Below, piece by piece: positions 7,469 to 16,506 of a stretch of DNA of 64,000 nt. The stretch is from the NCBI RefSeq assembly GCF_024380015.1, contig NZ_CP101508.1, positions 186,001 through 250,000 on the forward strand, written 5' to 3'. Source of the DNA: Photobacterium atrarenae (GTDB taxonomy: Bacteria; Pseudomonadota; Gammaproteobacteria; Enterobacterales; Vibrionaceae). Each line of letters starts with the position of its first letter. Position 1 is the stretch's first letter. The position numbers and the translations under genes were made by a program. The notes beneath the pieces were generated by a model. That model searched no databases and was not told the origin of the DNA. It saw only the letters and a list, made by a program, of their open reading frames with translations.

Positions 7469-8986
7469 TTAGATTTCCTCTTCGTTTAGCGCCCAGCCTT
7501 TGGCGCACTCAACCGCACGCTTCCAGCCTTGGTAGCGGCGCTGACGTTTCTGCTCGTCGCCGCAAGGGATGAAGCTGCGATCCAGCTTGGCCTTGTCTTT
7601 CAGCTCGTCAATGCTGCCCCAGAAACCCACCGCCAGGCCGGCCAGGTAAGCGGCGCCCAGCGCGGTGACTTCAGTCACTACCGGACGGTGGACTTCGGTG
7701 TTGAGGATATCTGACTGGAACTGCATCAGGAAGTTATTGGCTACCGCGCCGCCATCCACGCGCAGGTTGGCCAGCTCAATGCCGGAGTCTGCCTGCATTG
7801 CATCGAGCACGTCGCGGGTCTGGTAGGCAATCCCTTCCAGGGTGGCGCGGATGATGTGGTTGGCATTGACGCCGCGGGTCAGGCCGACGATGGTGCCGCG
7901 GGCATATGGGTCCCAGTACGGTGCGCCCAGGCCGGTAAAGGCCGGCACCAGGTAAACGCCGTTGGCGCTGCCGACTTTCTCGGCAAAGTACTCGGAGTCG
8001 CTAGCATCATTAAGTAGCTTCATTTCGTCACGCAGCCACTGGATGGATGCACCGCCCATAAATACCGCGCCTTCCAGCGCATAAGCTACTTCGCCTTCCG
8101 GACCGCAGGCCAGGGTGGTCAGCAGGCCGTTCTGCGAAGCGACTTTTTCCTTGCCGGTGTTCATCAGCAGGAAGCAGCCGGTGCCGTAGGTGTTTTTGGC
8201 CTGACCGGCTTCGACACACATCTGGCCGAACAGCGCGGCTTGCTGATCCCCGGCGATCCCGGCAATTGGGATCCGGGTCCCGCCCTTACCGCCGATGTTG
8301 GTCTGGCCGTAGACTTCTGATGAAGCTTTGACTTCCGGCATCATTGACAGCGGGATATCCATCGCCTTGAGCAGTTTCTCGTCCCACTCGAGGGTGTTGA
8401 TGTTGAACACCATGGTCCGCGAGGCGTTGGTGAAGTCGGTCACGTGGACACGGCCCTGGGTCATCTTCCAGATCAGCCAGGTATCGACGGTACCGAACAG
8501 CAGGTTGCCGGCTTCGGCTTCCTCGCGGGCACCTTCCACGTTATCGAGGATCCACTTGATCTTGGTGCCGGAGAAGTACGGGTCGACCACCAGGCCGGTG
8601 TTGTCGCGGATGTACTCTTCCAGGCCCTGCGCTTTGAGTTCGTTACAGATGTCGGCAGTACGGCGGCATTGCCAGACAATCGCGTTGTAGACCGGTTTGC
8701 CGGTATTTTTGTTCCAGACAATGGTGGTTTCACGCTGGTTGGTGATGCCAATCCCGGCGACCTGGTCGGAGCGGATCCCGGCTTTGGCCAGGGCTTCAAC
8801 CAAGGTTGAGCTTTGCGTCGCGTAAATTTCCAGAGGATCATGCTCCACCCAGCCGGCTTTCGGATAGATTTGAGTAAATTCACGCTGTGACGAGCACACA
8901 ATGTTCGCGTTGTGATCCAGCACAACGGCGCGGGAGCTGGTTGTGCCTTGATCAAGGGCAACAATGTATTTTTGCTCTGTAGTCAT
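7469..8986 (-). CDS. glpK: Glycerol kinase
   Basis: This FGGY-family kinase phosphorylates glycerol to glycerol 3-phosphate and traps it after entry through GlpF. The 505 residues are close to E. coli GlpK (502). Visible features are the N-terminal phosphate-binding [13 protein letters not shown], the FGGY signature segments around [11 protein letters not shown] and [17 protein letters not shown], and the C-terminal ATP-binding [19 protein letters not shown]. The start has AGAGGAAAG upstream. It follows glpF after 44 bases on the same strand, as one operon. Confidence 0.97.
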   Translation of the reverse strand: MTTEQKYIVALDQGTTSSRAVVLDHNANIVCSSQREFTQIYPKAGWVEHDPLEIYATQSSTLVEALAKAGIRSDQVAGIGITNQRETTIVWNKNTGKPVYNAIVWQCRRTADICNELKAQGLEEYIRDNTGLVVDPYFSGTKIKWILDNVEGAREEAEAGNLLFGTVDTWLIWKMTQGRVHVTDFTNASRTMVFNINTLEWDEKLLKAMDIPLSMMPEVKASSEVYGQTNIGGKGGTRIPIAGIAGDQQAALFGQMCVEAGQAKNTYGTGCFLLMNTGKEKVASQNGLLTTLACGPEGEVAYALEGAVFMGGASIQWLRDEMKLLNDASDSEYFAEKVGSANGVYLVPAFTGLGAPYWDPYARGTIVGLTRGVNANHIIRATLEGIAYQTRDVLDAMQADSGIELANLRVDGGAVANNFLMQFQSDILNTEVHRPVVTEVTALGAAYLAGLAVGFWGSIDELKDKAKLDRSFIPCGDEQKRQRRYQGWKRAVECAKGWALNEEEI

Positions 8987-9030
8987 GATGCTTTCCTCTT
9001 GCAGTCATTATAAGGGTAGCCGAGAGCGGC

Positions 9031-9876
9031 TCAGGCTTTGGCGGTTTCAGGTGCTTCCGCGTCTTGTGCTGATTCAGGTTGTGCGTTGCCCGGCAGGTAG
9101 GCTCCGATCGCTTTCGGGTAGAGCCAGCCGCCGAAGGCAGCACCGCAAATTGGTGCCAGCAGTGGGACAATCAGGTATGGGATGTCTTTGCCGCCTGTCA
9201 GTGCGATATCGCCCCAACCGGCCAGGTAAGCGAAGAATTTCGGGCCCAGGTCACGGGCCGGGTTCATGGCAAAGCCGGTGAGCGGGCCCAGGGAGCCGCC
9301 GATCACGGCAATCAGGATCCCGATCAGCAGCGGGCCCATGGCGCCGCGCGGCGCACCGTTTTTCTCATCACCAATCGCCAGGATGGCAAACATCAGCACC
9401 GCGGTGATCACAAACTCCACCGCAAACGCGCCGCCGAAGGACAGCGCCGGGTTCGGGTAAGTCGAGAAAATACCGGCGGTGGCCAGGCTGGCTTCGCTAC
9501 CGCGAACGATCTGCTGGCTGGCTTCAAAATCTGCAAATAGGTTGCCGTAAAGGGTGTAGACCAGCGCGGCGGTGCAGAAGGCGCCCAGCATTTGTGCGGC
9601 AATGTAGGGGCCGACTTTGCGTTTGTCGAAACCGTGGAACAGGGCCAGGGCGATGGTGACTGCCGGGTTGATGTGGGCCCCGGAAACACCGGCGGTGCAG
9701 TAGATGGCGATGGTGACACCAAAGCCCCAAACGATGCTAATTTCCCACTGGCCGAATTCGGCACCGGTCAATACCAGTGCAGCGACGCAGCCAACGCCGA
9801 AGAAGATTAACAAACCGGTGCCGATAAACTCGGCGAGGCACTCGCCAAGCAATGTGTGTTGCTTCTGGGTCGTCAT
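9031..9876 (-). CDS. glpF: Glycerol facilitator (aquaglyceroporin)
   Basis: An inner-membrane channel of the MIP family that lets glycerol diffuse in. The 281 residues contain six hydrophobic segments and both pore NPA boxes: GAHINPAVTIALALF near residue 66 and GFAMNPARDLGPKFFAYLAGWG near 200. The Asp after the second NPA-Arg is the mark of glycerol-conducting members. The C-terminal tail is longer and more acidic than usual (QPESAQDAEAPETAKA). An AGGA site precedes the start. It is the first gene of glpFK. Confidence 0.96.
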   Translation of the reverse strand: MTTQKQHTLLGECLAEFIGTGLLIFFGVGCVAALVLTGAEFGQWEISIVWGFGVTIAIYCTAGVSGAHINPAVTIALALFHGFDKRKVGPYIAAQMLGAFCTAALVYTLYGNLFADFEASQQIVRGSEASLATAGIFSTYPNPALSFGGAFAVEFVITAVLMFAILAIGDEKNGAPRGAMGPLLIGILIAVIGGSLGPLTGFAMNPARDLGPKFFAYLAGWGDIALTGGKDIPYLIVPLLAPICGAAFGGWLYPKAIGAYLPGNAQPESAQDAEAPETAKA

Positions 9877-10002
9877 GATTCAGTCCTTTTGTCAGAGTGG
9901 GGGTCATTGTTTTTCTTATTCGCTCTTAATGTACTCAAATAAAACGTGATGAAAATGTTAAGAAATAAAAACTGTGCGTTCGAGCATAAAATAAACGCAC
10001 TT

Positions 10003-10028
10003 TTGTTCGATTGCGCAAACGTTTTCTT
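10003..10028 (-). promoter_or_regulatory. Candidate GlpR-like and PurR/Cra-like operators upstream of glpFK
   Basis: TTGTTCGATTGCGCAAAC (10003-10020) agrees with the known E. coli GlpR operator (ATGTTCGATAACGAACAT) at about 12 of 18 positions. Overlapping it, GCGCAAACGTTTTCTT (10013-10028) closely resembles a PurR box. It lies about 130 bases upstream of glpF. The matches are visible; which repressor binds is inferred. Confidence 0.45.
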
Positions 10029-10130
10029 TTTGTCTGATAAATTCGAAAGCCAAAGGCTGGTGGTGCGGCTGGCCGGGCAGTTGATCCGTGTCGTGGCAGG
10101 TGTTTGTTCTTATCTGGTTGACCTGGAAGT

Positions 10131-10157
10131 AAAAAGCCCGGACGATTTGGCCGGGCT
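10131..10157 (-). terminator. Leftward terminator upstream of glpF
   Basis: AGCCCGG (10135-10141) pairs with CCGGGCT (10151-10157) across a 9-base loop. The plus-strand A run at 10131-10135 gives a U tract in leftward RNA. There is no protein gene immediately upstream for it to end, which implies a noncoding transcript or leader. Confidence 0.75.
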
Positions 10158-10400
10158 CGCCCAAATGGGGCAATATCCTGGAACATTCCAAGAGAGATAC
10201 GATCAGGCTAGAAATTAGCACGCCGTCGGTGCCCGAAAATAGAGTCCGATCGCAATTTTACCCATTCTCGTAAGGCCCGGTGCGCCTGCCGATGCGCGAT
10301 TACATCGCGCCTGTACCGGAAGGCGGATCGGGGTGAAGAAGGTGGCGGGAGCAGGTGGTAAAATCAGCGTCAGAATTGGGTAAAAAATGTTCACTTGCCA
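10135..10400 (-). ncRNA. Candidate structured small RNA or long glpF leader
   Basis: Leftward transcription here would give an RNA made of nested hairpins ending in an intrinsic terminator. A long pairing joins TTTTACCCATTCT (10256-10268) with AGAATTGGGTAAAA (10372-10385). Inside it are CCGGT/ACCGG and a perfect hairpin, GCGCGAT-TAC-ATCGCGC (10294-10310). Nearer the terminator are GCCC/GGGC and GGAA/TTCC hairpins. No protein-like frame fits. It matches no RNA family I recognise. The 5' end is a guess, since no strong promoter was identified. It could be a separate sRNA or an attenuated leader of glpFK. Confidence 0.45.
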
Positions 10401-10533
10401 CAAAGCAACCGAATTGTAGATGCCAGACGGCAGTGGCCTCGTTAGAATAGGCGCAACAGTAATGTAATTATGCCTGAGGGAAATTACCTTAACGGTTTAG
10501 GGTAATCAGCCAGGCGGAGACCGGGTGAACCAT

Positions 10534-10776
10534 ATGTCATTAGAAATGTTGGAAAAGCTAGAAGCCAAAGTGCAAATGGCGGTGGATACAATTTCCCTGC
10601 TGCAAATGGAAGTTGAAGAGCTGAAAGAAAAGAATGATGCCCTGGCCAGTGAAGCTCAGGAGCTGCGTTCCGGCCGCGAAGCGCTGGAGCAGGACAATGT
10701 TAAGCTGCGCAACGACCATCAGGCATGGCAAGAGCGCGTTCGCAACCTGCTGGGCAAAATGGACAGCGTGGAATAA
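10534..10776 (+). CDS. zapB: Cell division protein ZapB
   Basis: A short coiled-coil protein that joins the division ring through ZapA and links it to the chromosome terminus. The 80 residues are almost wholly heptad-patterned helix, starting MSLEMLEKLEAKVQMAVDTISLLQMEVEELKEKN, as in E. coli ZapB. An alternative GTG start three codons upstream (10525) sits nearer the GGAGA site. ATG 10534 is preferred because it gives the family N terminus and follows GGGTGA. It diverges from glpF, an arrangement shared with E. coli. Confidence 0.9.
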   Translation: MSLEMLEKLEAKVQMAVDTISLLQMEVEELKEKNDALASEAQELRSGREALEQDNVKLRNDHQAWQERVRNLLGKMDSVE

Positions 10777-10824
10777 GGCGAACTGCGGGGCGGTTGCGAG
10801 CGCAACAGCCTTGCGTCAGCGCTG

Positions 10825-10855
10825 AAAAAACAGAGCCGCTCGGCTCTGTTTTTTT
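10825..10855. terminator. Bidirectional terminator between zapB and rraA
   Basis: CAGAGCCG/CGGCTCTG forms an 8-bp stem with a 2-base loop, with an A run to the left and a T run to the right. It can end both zapB (rightward) and rraA (leftward). Confidence 0.88.
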
Positions 10856-10887
10856 ATGGATGCGAGCTCGTCCGGGTTTGCGGCGAA

Positions 10888-11373
10888 TTATTCGATATCC
10901 AGCGGATCGGGTGAGAGGATCACCCCGGTGTTATCGGCGTAGAGATGATCTTCAGGCAGGAAGGTCACCCCGCCGAAATTAACCGGCACATCGATATCGC
11001 CAATACTTTGCTGATCGGCGCCAACCGGGATCGACGCCATGGCATGGATCCCGAGCTCCAGTTCATCGAGCTCATCGACATGGCGCACGCAGCCATACAC
11101 CACCAGGCCTTCCCACTCGTTGTCCGCTGCCAGTTGGGCAATTTCGGCGTCGACCAGCGCCCGTCGCAGTGAGCCACCGCCATCGATCAGCAATACCCGC
11201 CCGGCTCCGGATTGCTCTAGCACTTCACGGATCAGACCATTGTCCTCAAAACACTTGATGGTGGTGATCTGGCCGCCAAATGAGCTGCGACCGCCGTAAG
11301 AGCTGAACATCGGCTCAACAACATCGACCTGATCGAGGTAAATATCGCATAGTTCGGAGGTATTGTATTCCAT
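10888..11373 (-). CDS. rraA: Ribonuclease E activity regulator RraA
   Basis: A 161-residue protein that binds RNase E and inhibits its activity, altering mRNA turnover; the length equals E. coli RraA. Family segments include [36 protein letters not shown] and the glycine-rich [23 protein letters not shown]. The frame continues upstream to 11436, but the start at 11373 gives the standard N terminus. It follows menA on the same strand after a gap of 166 bases, the same order as in E. coli. Confidence 0.95.
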   Translation of the reverse strand: MEYNTSELCDIYLDQVDVVEPMFSSYGGRSSFGGQITTIKCFEDNGLIREVLEQSGAGRVLLIDGGGSLRRALVDAEIAQLAADNEWEGLVVYGCVRHVDELDELELGIHAMASIPVGADQQSIGDIDVPVNFGGVTFLPEDHLYADNTGVILSPDPLDIE

Positions 11374-11539
11374 AAACTCGCTTCTTCTTTGTGGCAATAG
11401 AAAAGATGTTGCCCGGCGGCATGCCACCATCGGCACAGGCTAACCTGTTGAAAGTATAACCACCTGCCTTGGCATTGCAATCATCACCGACGGATAGCGC
11501 TATTTGGTGGGCGTCGCGCGATGATTGCGGGGGCTGACG

Positions 11540-12448
11540 TCAGGCGGCCAGCACCACCCCGGCAGCAAACAGCAGGTTGGTGAGCAGGGCACATTTGACC
11601 ATGGTCGCCATCATCGGCCGCAGCGCGGCACCGTCGGCGGCCTGGAGCACTTGCCTGGCGTGGCGAAACAGCAGCGGGGCACTGAGGGCGAACAGCCAGC
11701 CGTACGGCGACTCCAGCTCCAGCAGTGCGAACAGCGCCAGGCAGATCACGCTGGCCAGCAGCAGGCACAGGTGGTATTTGCGTCCCCAGGCCGGCCCCAT
11801 CCGTACCGCCAGGGTCAGCTTGCCGCAGGCGCGGTCGTTGTCGATATCCCGCAGGTTGTTGATATTGAGCACCCCGACGGCCAGCAGGCCGCAGGCGGTA
11901 GCCGGCAGCATGATCACCGAGTCAATCTGGCCCGCCTGCAGGTAGTAGGTTCCGGCGACGCCGAGCCAGCCGAAGAACATCAATACCGACAGATCGCCCA
12001 GGCCCCGGTACCCATAGGGTTTGTTGCCGACGGTATAGGCAATGGAAGCGGCAATGGCCATCAGGCCGAGCAGGAGAAAGCCGACAATATCCTGCGGGGT
12101 GCTGCAGGCAATCAGGATCAGGCTCAGGCCGCTGCTGACGGTGAGGATGACATTGAGGAGCATCGCATTGCGCATCGCCTCGGGGGTGATGTGGCCGGAC
12201 TGGATCGCCCGTTGCGGGCCGAGGCGATCGGCGTTATCAGTGCCTTTGGCAGCATCGCCGTAATCATTGGCCAGGTTCGATAAAATTTGCAGCAGCAGGG
12301 CGGTGAGCAGCGCCAGACCGGCGATCAGGGCAGAGAAGTGTCCCTGCCAGGCGGCAACGGCGCTGCCACAGACAATCGAGGCGACGGCCAGCGGCAAGGT
12401 TTTTGGCCTTGCGGCATCCAGCCAGATGGCGAATGAGGAAGAAGTCAT
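11540..12448 (-). CDS. menA: 1,4-dihydroxy-2-naphthoate octaprenyltransferase
   Basis: An integral membrane prenyltransferase (UbiA superfamily) that attaches the polyprenyl chain to dihydroxynaphthoate in menaquinone synthesis. The 302 residues hold about eight hydrophobic helices. The two Asp-rich prenyl-diphosphate motifs are visible as NLANDYGD near residue 60 and NNLRDIDNDR near 190. No other men gene is nearby, as is usual for menA. The ribosome-binding site is weak. Confidence 0.94.
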   Translation of the reverse strand: MTSSSFAIWLDAARPKTLPLAVASIVCGSAVAAWQGHFSALIAGLALLTALLLQILSNLANDYGDAAKGTDNADRLGPQRAIQSGHITPEAMRNAMLLNVILTVSSGLSLILIACSTPQDIVGFLLLGLMAIAASIAYTVGNKPYGYRGLGDLSVLMFFGWLGVAGTYYLQAGQIDSVIMLPATACGLLAVGVLNINNLRDIDNDRACGKLTLAVRMGPAWGRKYHLCLLLASVICLALFALLELESPYGWLFALSAPLLFRHARQVLQAADGAALRPMMATMVKCALLTNLLFAAGVVLAA

Positions 12449-12536
12449 AATGTGCTTTTTTCGAAACCCAACGAAAAGCCATTATGGCGCATATGCAGCG
12501 CGGGGCAACTTTATCGACTCAATGTTTGTCCGAGAA

Positions 12537-12564
12537 CAAAAAACGGTGCCCGTGGGCACCGTTT
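12537..12564 (-). terminator. Terminator of hslVU
   Basis: An 11-bp perfect stem (AAACGGTGCCC with GGGCACCGTTT) around a GT loop has an A run on its left that gives a U tract for leftward transcripts. It is 37 bases beyond the hslU stop. Confidence 0.88.
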
Positions 12565-12600
12565 GGCTGTGAAATGATTGACCGGGTCAATGATTGCGCC

Positions 12601-13932
12601 TTAGAGGATAAAGCGGCTCAGATCTTCGTCTTCCACCAGCTCGCCCAGACGCTCGGTGACATAGGCATCGTCAATCACGATTTGCTCGCCGGACTTTTCG
12701 CTGGCATCGTAAGAGAGCTCTTCCATCAGGCGCTCCATCACGGTGTGCAGGCGGCGGGCACCGATGTTCTCGGTTGTCTCGTTGACCTGCCAGGCGGCAT
12801 CGGCCAGCTTGTTGATCCCGCTCTCGTCAAACGCGATGTTCACCGACTCGGTGGCCATCAGCGCCTGGTACTGCTCGGTCAGCGAGGCATTCGGCTCGGT
12901 CAGGATGCGCTTGAAGTCATCGCTGCTCAGTGCTTCGAGCTCAACGCGGATCGGCAGGCGGCCTTGTAGTTCCGGGATCAGATCGGAAGGCTTGGCCACC
13001 TGGAATGCGCCGGAGGCAATAAACAGGATGTGGTCGGTGCGTACCATGCCGTGCTTGGTGGACACCGTACTGCCTTCAACCAGCGGCAGCAGATCGCGCT
13101 GGACCCCTTCGCGGGAGACATCCGGGCCGGAGGTGTCGCCGCGCTTACAGATTTTATCGATCTCATCGAGGAACACGATACCGTGGTTTTCGACCGCGAA
13201 GATCGCCTGCTCTTTGAGCTCATCCTGGTTGACCAGCTTGGCTGCTTCCTCTTCGGTGGCGGCTTTCATTGCGTCTTTGATTTTCATCTTGCGCTTTTTG
13301 GTGGTGTTGCCGGCCAGGTTCTGGAACATCCCCTGTAGCTGGTTGGTCATCTCTTCCATGCCCGGAGGCGCCATGATTTCAACACCCATTTGTGGCGCGG
13401 CGACATCGATTTCGATCTCTTTGTCATCCAGCTTGCCTTCGCGCAGCTTTTTGCGGAAGGACTGGCGGGTCGATGAGCTGTGGTCTGCTTCTTCGTTCTG
13501 GCCCCAGGCATCACGGGCCGGTGGCAGCAGCACGTCCAGGATCCGATCTTCGGCCAGCTCTTCGGCGCGGAAACGAACTTTTTCCATCGCTTGCTGGTGG
13601 GTCATCTTCATCGCAACATCGGTTAGATCGCGGATGATGGTTTCGACTTCTTTGCCGACATAGCCGACTTCGGTAAATTTGGTCGCCTCAACCTTAATGA
13701 ACGGCGCATTGGCCAGCTTGGCCAGGCGACGGGCGATTTCGGTTTTACCGACACCGGTCGGGCCGATCATCAGAATGTTTTTCGGGGTGACTTCTACCCG
13801 CAGCTCTTCAGGAAGCTGCATGCGGCGCCAGCGATTGCGCAGGGCGATAGCAACAGCGCGCTTGGCTTTGTCCTGACCGATGATATGGCGATCAAGCTCG
13901 TGGACGATTTCGCGAGGCGTCATCTCAGACAT
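12601..13932 (-). CDS. hslU: ATPase subunit of the HslVU protease
   Basis: An AAA+ unfoldase that feeds proteins to the HslV peptidase; heat-shock-induced and cytoplasmic. The 443 residues equal E. coli HslU. Walker A is [15 protein letters not shown] near residue 58, Walker B is VFLDEIDKI near 250, and the I-domain lies between them. The C-terminal tail DEDLSRFIL is the segment that inserts into HslV. The start has AAGGAAG upstream, and only 9 bases separate it from hslV. Confidence 0.97.
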   Translation of the reverse strand: MSEMTPREIVHELDRHIIGQDKAKRAVAIALRNRWRRMQLPEELRVEVTPKNILMIGPTGVGKTEIARRLAKLANAPFIKVEATKFTEVGYVGKEVETIIRDLTDVAMKMTHQQAMEKVRFRAEELAEDRILDVLLPPARDAWGQNEEADHSSSTRQSFRKKLREGKLDDKEIEIDVAAPQMGVEIMAPPGMEEMTNQLQGMFQNLAGNTTKKRKMKIKDAMKAATEEEAAKLVNQDELKEQAIFAVENHGIVFLDEIDKICKRGDTSGPDVSREGVQRDLLPLVEGSTVSTKHGMVRTDHILFIASGAFQVAKPSDLIPELQGRLPIRVELEALSSDDFKRILTEPNASLTEQYQALMATESVNIAFDESGINKLADAAWQVNETTENIGARRLHTVMERLMEELSYDASEKSGEQIVIDDAYVTERLGELVEDEDLSRFIL

Positions 13933-13941
13933 ACGACTTCC

Positions 13942-14469
13942 TTACTTGCTCTCAAGTTCTTCGATGGTATGGAACTGGTTGGTGAAGACGCAGATATCAC
14001 CAGCGATCTTCAGCGACTTCTCGGCAATCTCCCGGGCATCGAGATCGGTATTTTCCAGCAGTGCGGTGGCTGCGGCCTGGGCGAAGTTGCCGCCGGAGCC
14101 GATCGATATCAGATCATTTTCCGGCTGCACCACATCGCCGTTCCCGGTAATGATCAGCGAGCAAGTTTCATCGGCGACAGCCAGCAGGGCTTCCAGGCGT
14201 CGCAGCATGCGGTCGGTGCGCCAGTCTTTGGCCAGTTCGACGGCGGCTTTCATCAGGTGGCCCTGGTGCATTTCCAGCTTGCGCTCGAAACGCTCGAATA
14301 GGGTGAAGGCGTCCGCTGTACCGCCGGCAAAGCCTGCCAGTACTTTATTGTTGTATAAACGGCGCACTTTGCGAGCGTTACCTTTCATCACGGTGTTGCC
14401 CAGGGAAACCTGGCCATCACCGGCAATAACGACTTTACCGTTTCGACGTACAGATACGATTGTGGTCAC
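13942..14469 (-). CDS. hslV: Peptidase subunit of the HslVU protease
   Basis: A proteasome-like threonine protease (175 residues). The start is GTG at 14469, not the upstream frame to 14550. It follows AGAGGT and gives M-T-T-I-V-S-V-R-R, so processing exposes the catalytic Thr as in all HslV proteins. Further family features are [15 protein letters not shown] and [11 protein letters not shown]. It is first in the hslVU operon, with a sigma-32 promoter just upstream. Confidence 0.96.
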   Translation of the reverse strand: MTTIVSVRRNGKVVIAGDGQVSLGNTVMKGNARKVRRLYNNKVLAGFAGGTADAFTLFERFERKLEMHQGHLMKAAVELAKDWRTDRMLRRLEALLAVADETCSLIITGNGDVVQPENDLISIGSGGNFAQAAATALLENTDLDAREIAEKSLKIAGDICVFTNQFHTIEELESK

Positions 14470-14522
14470 GGTTTTACCTCTTTGAGTCTGTCCGGCCTGG
14501 GCCGGAATCGGTATAAAGGTAT

Positions 14523-14551
14523 ATTTGGGGGTCGGCGGTTTGGTTTTCAAG
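14523..14551 (-). promoter_or_regulatory. Sigma-32 heat-shock promoter of hslVU
   Basis: On the minus strand CTTGAAA (14545-14551) is followed after 14 bases by CCCCAAAT (14523-14530). This fits the E. coli RpoH consensus (CTTGAAA, 13-15 bases, CCCCATNT). It lies about 55 bases upstream of the hslV GTG. Confidence 0.82.
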
Positions 14552-14563
14552 GAAGCGATACAA

Positions 14564-14589
14564 GAAAAGGATGCCGTGGCATCCTTTTC
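14564..14589 (-). terminator. Terminator of ftsN
   Basis: A 12-bp perfect stem (GAAAAGGATGCC with GGCATCCTTTTC) around a 2-base loop, ending in TTTTCTTG for leftward RNA. It separates ftsN from the hslVU promoter. Confidence 0.82.
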
Positions 14590-14600
14590 GGTGAGGAGGT

Positions 14601-15185
14601 TTATTCCCAGAACCAGATGGCGCAGGGCTCAATACCGGCGCGGCGCAGCTGGTTTCGGTCGCTTTCGGCTTTGCGTTTTTGCGGATACGGGCCGAGGATC
14701 ACCCGGTACCAGCGGCCTTTCTCGCCCTGGCTGATCTTAATCTGGCTGGTGAGTCCCTGGAAGGCAATCATCGCCTTGCGCTGCTCGGCCTGATCGGCAC
14801 TACGGTAGGCGCCGCATTGCATCAGGTAAGGCCGGGTCGGCTTTTCCTGCTGCTTGGCTTCGACTTTCACTTCTTTATTTTCCAGCTCTTCGATATAGCG
14901 CCATTTTTCTTCCGGTTTTGGCGGCAGGGATGTTTGCGGCTTCGGCGCAGGTTTTGGCGCTGGCTTGGGGACCGGTTTCGGCGCCGGTTTGGGCTGGGGT
15001 GCTGTTGCGGGTTCGGGGGCCGGGCTGGTCGACAGGAAATACAGGCCATAGCCCAGGGCACTGACCAGGCACAGCGCGATCAACGCCCATTTGAACGGAA
15101 AACCGCCGGAGGCCGGCGCCTTGCGAGTATTGCGAGTCGACTTTTTTGGCGCTCGCCCACGTTTGACATAATCTTTGGTGGCCAC
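14601..15185 (-). CDS. ftsN: Cell division protein FtsN
   Basis: A bitopic inner-membrane protein that triggers septal peptidoglycan synthesis. The short basic cytoplasmic tail ([14 protein letters not shown]) is followed by one membrane helix near residues 32-52. Then come a Pro/Lys/Ala-rich periplasmic linker made of PKPAP-type repeats and a C-terminal SPOR domain ([18 protein letters not shown]...). GTG at 15185 is preferred because it gives the family start (M)ATKDYV. ATG at 15203 would add six residues. Neither has a clear ribosome-binding site. The product (194 residues) is shorter than E. coli FtsN, chiefly in the linker. Confidence 0.85.
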   Translation of the reverse strand: MATKDYVKRGRAPKKSTRNTRKAPASGGFPFKWALIALCLVSALGYGLYFLSTSPAPEPATAPQPKPAPKPVPKPAPKPAPKPQTSLPPKPEEKWRYIEELENKEVKVEAKQQEKPTRPYLMQCGAYRSADQAEQRKAMIAFQGLTSQIKISQGEKGRWYRVILGPYPQKRKAESDRNQLRRAGIEPCAIWFWE

Positions 15186-15303
15186 AGTCAGGATCTGTAT
15201 CAACGGAAATAGGAATGGGCGTTATGGTACAAAGTTGCGCCGGGACTGACCAGTGGCAGGAGTCAATCCGGCGTGTAAGCCGGGATGCGTTTGAGTGTTT
15301 TTT

Positions 15304-15332
15304 GTGAGCTTATGCCCAAAACATAAGCTCAC
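15304..15332. repeat. Inverted repeat downstream of cytR
   Basis: GTGAGCTTATG (15304-15314) and CATAAGCTCAC (15322-15332) form a perfect 11-bp stem with a CCCAAAA loop, 20 bases past the cytR stop. For leftward RNA it lacks a downstream U tract, so it may be an mRNA-stabilising or non-canonical terminator hairpin. Confidence 0.7.
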
Positions 15333-15352
15333 AGTGGATGTTGGTGCCCAGT

Positions 15353-16357
15353 TTAGGCGGCAGGGGGCGCCGCACTTTCCCGGATCACTAGCTTGGCATC
15401 GAGCAGGCGCGAACCGGAGTTGATGTCTTTGCCCTGGAGGATATCGAGCAGCATCAGCATGGACTGGCGGCCGATCTCATAGCGCGGCTGGGAGACGGTG
15501 GTCAGCGGCGGATCGCAGTACTCGGCGAACTGAATGTCGTCGAAACCGACAATCGACAGGTCTTGCGGGACCCGAAAGCCCAGGCGCTTGGCTTGCTGCA
15601 TCGCGCCGATAGCCATCACGTCGTTGTGGCACAGCAGCGCGGTCGGCGGCTCCGGCAGCGACAGCAGGGCAGTTACCGCGCGGGCGCCGGCGGCAAAGGA
15701 AAAGTCGCCCTTGACGGTATAGGCCGGATTGAGGTCGACCCCGGCACGGCGCAGGGCCTGCTGATAGCCCTGGGAACGGAACTGGCACAGCACCGCCGTA
15801 TCGGGGCCGGCAATCTGGGCGATCCGGGTGTGGCCCATCTGGGTCAGGTAGTTGACGGCTTCAAAGGCGGCGGTCAGGTTGTCGATGTGGACCGTCGGGA
15901 GCTCCAGCTCCGGGGCAAATTCGCACGCCATCACCATTGGCGGCAGGTTTTTCTGCTCCGGTTTGCTAACATCAAACGGCAGATCAGTGCCGAGTAGCAG
16001 CATGCCGTCAGCTTGTTTGGTAAACACCAGGTTGACGAAAGAGTTTTCGCGGGTCTTCTGTTGCCCGCTGTCACCTAACAGCACCAGGTAGCCGTGCTCC
16101 ATGGCGGCTTCTTCAATGCCGCGAATGATCTCGGTAAAATAGGGATCACAGATATCCGGTACGATTGTGACAATGGTTTTTGATTCGTTACGACGCAGGT
16201 TCCTAGCCAGGGAATTGGGGGAATAGCCAGCATCCATGACAGCCTGTTCAACCTTTTTACGGGTTGAGGCCGACACTTTTTCCGGGTTCATCAGGGCACG
16301 GGAGACCGTGGCCGTCGATACACCGGCTAGCTGGGCAACATCCTTCATTGTCGCCAT
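15353..16357 (-). CDS. cytR: LacI-family transcriptional repressor CytR
   Basis: A 334-residue repressor of nucleoside uptake and catabolism genes that binds DNA cooperatively with CRP. The N-terminal LacI-type HTH (ATMKDVAQLAGVSTATVSRALMNP) is followed by the hinge and a periplasmic-binding-protein-like domain (IVTIVPDICDPYFTEIIRGIEEAA...). The position between ftsN and priA matches E. coli cytR. In V. cholerae CytR homologues control competence and biofilm genes; a similar role here is inference. A GAGAGGAA site precedes the start. Confidence 0.92.
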   Translation of the reverse strand: MATMKDVAQLAGVSTATVSRALMNPEKVSASTRKKVEQAVMDAGYSPNSLARNLRRNESKTIVTIVPDICDPYFTEIIRGIEEAAMEHGYLVLLGDSGQQKTRENSFVNLVFTKQADGMLLLGTDLPFDVSKPEQKNLPPMVMACEFAPELELPTVHIDNLTAAFEAVNYLTQMGHTRIAQIAGPDTAVLCQFRSQGYQQALRRAGVDLNPAYTVKGDFSFAAGARAVTALLSLPEPPTALLCHNDVMAIGAMQQAKRLGFRVPQDLSIVGFDDIQFAEYCDPPLTTVSQPRYEIGRQSMLMLLDILQGKDINSGSRLLDAKLVIRESAAPPAA

Positions 16358-16440
16358 AGTTGCAGTTCCTCTCTATTTATTATCTGTCTCATCATTGCCG
16401 GAGGATCCTAGCCAAACCGGGCAGATACCTATACCAGCGA

Positions 16441-16456
16441 GCCTACTATTGTAGGC
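16441..16456. repeat. Palindrome GCCTAC-TATT-GTAGGC upstream of cytR
   Basis: A perfect 6-bp inverted repeat with a 4-base spacer lies in the cytR upstream region. It resembles the palindrome TCCTAC-ATTA-GTAGGA at 1320-1335 before pfkA. It could be a protein-binding site or part of a leader hairpin. Confidence 0.55.
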
Positions 16457-16506
16457 GCTCCTTCCGGGATTAAACATGGTCAAATCAGCATAAATTACAT
16501 CCGGGA

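Larger units (their letters stand above)
9877..10533. other. Long intergenic region between divergent glpF and zapB
   Basis: About 657 bases carry no convincing protein gene; the open frames here have poor composition and no ribosome-binding sites. The glpF-proximal part is AT-rich, with operator-like sequences. The middle is a dense set of inverted repeats ending in a leftward terminator (listed separately). The right end should hold the zapB promoter; TTAGAA at 10442 with TAATTA 17 bases on is one candidate. Confidence 0.6.

Noticed and set aside
10215..10403. A 62-codon minus-strand frame inside the structured region upstream of glpF
   Set aside because: No ribosome-binding site, unlikely composition, and it lies within long inverted repeats better explained as RNA structure.
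15304..15332. The perfect hairpin after cytR as an intrinsic terminator
   Set aside because: The sequence after the stem in the leftward direction is A-rich, not U-rich; kept only as an inverted repeat.
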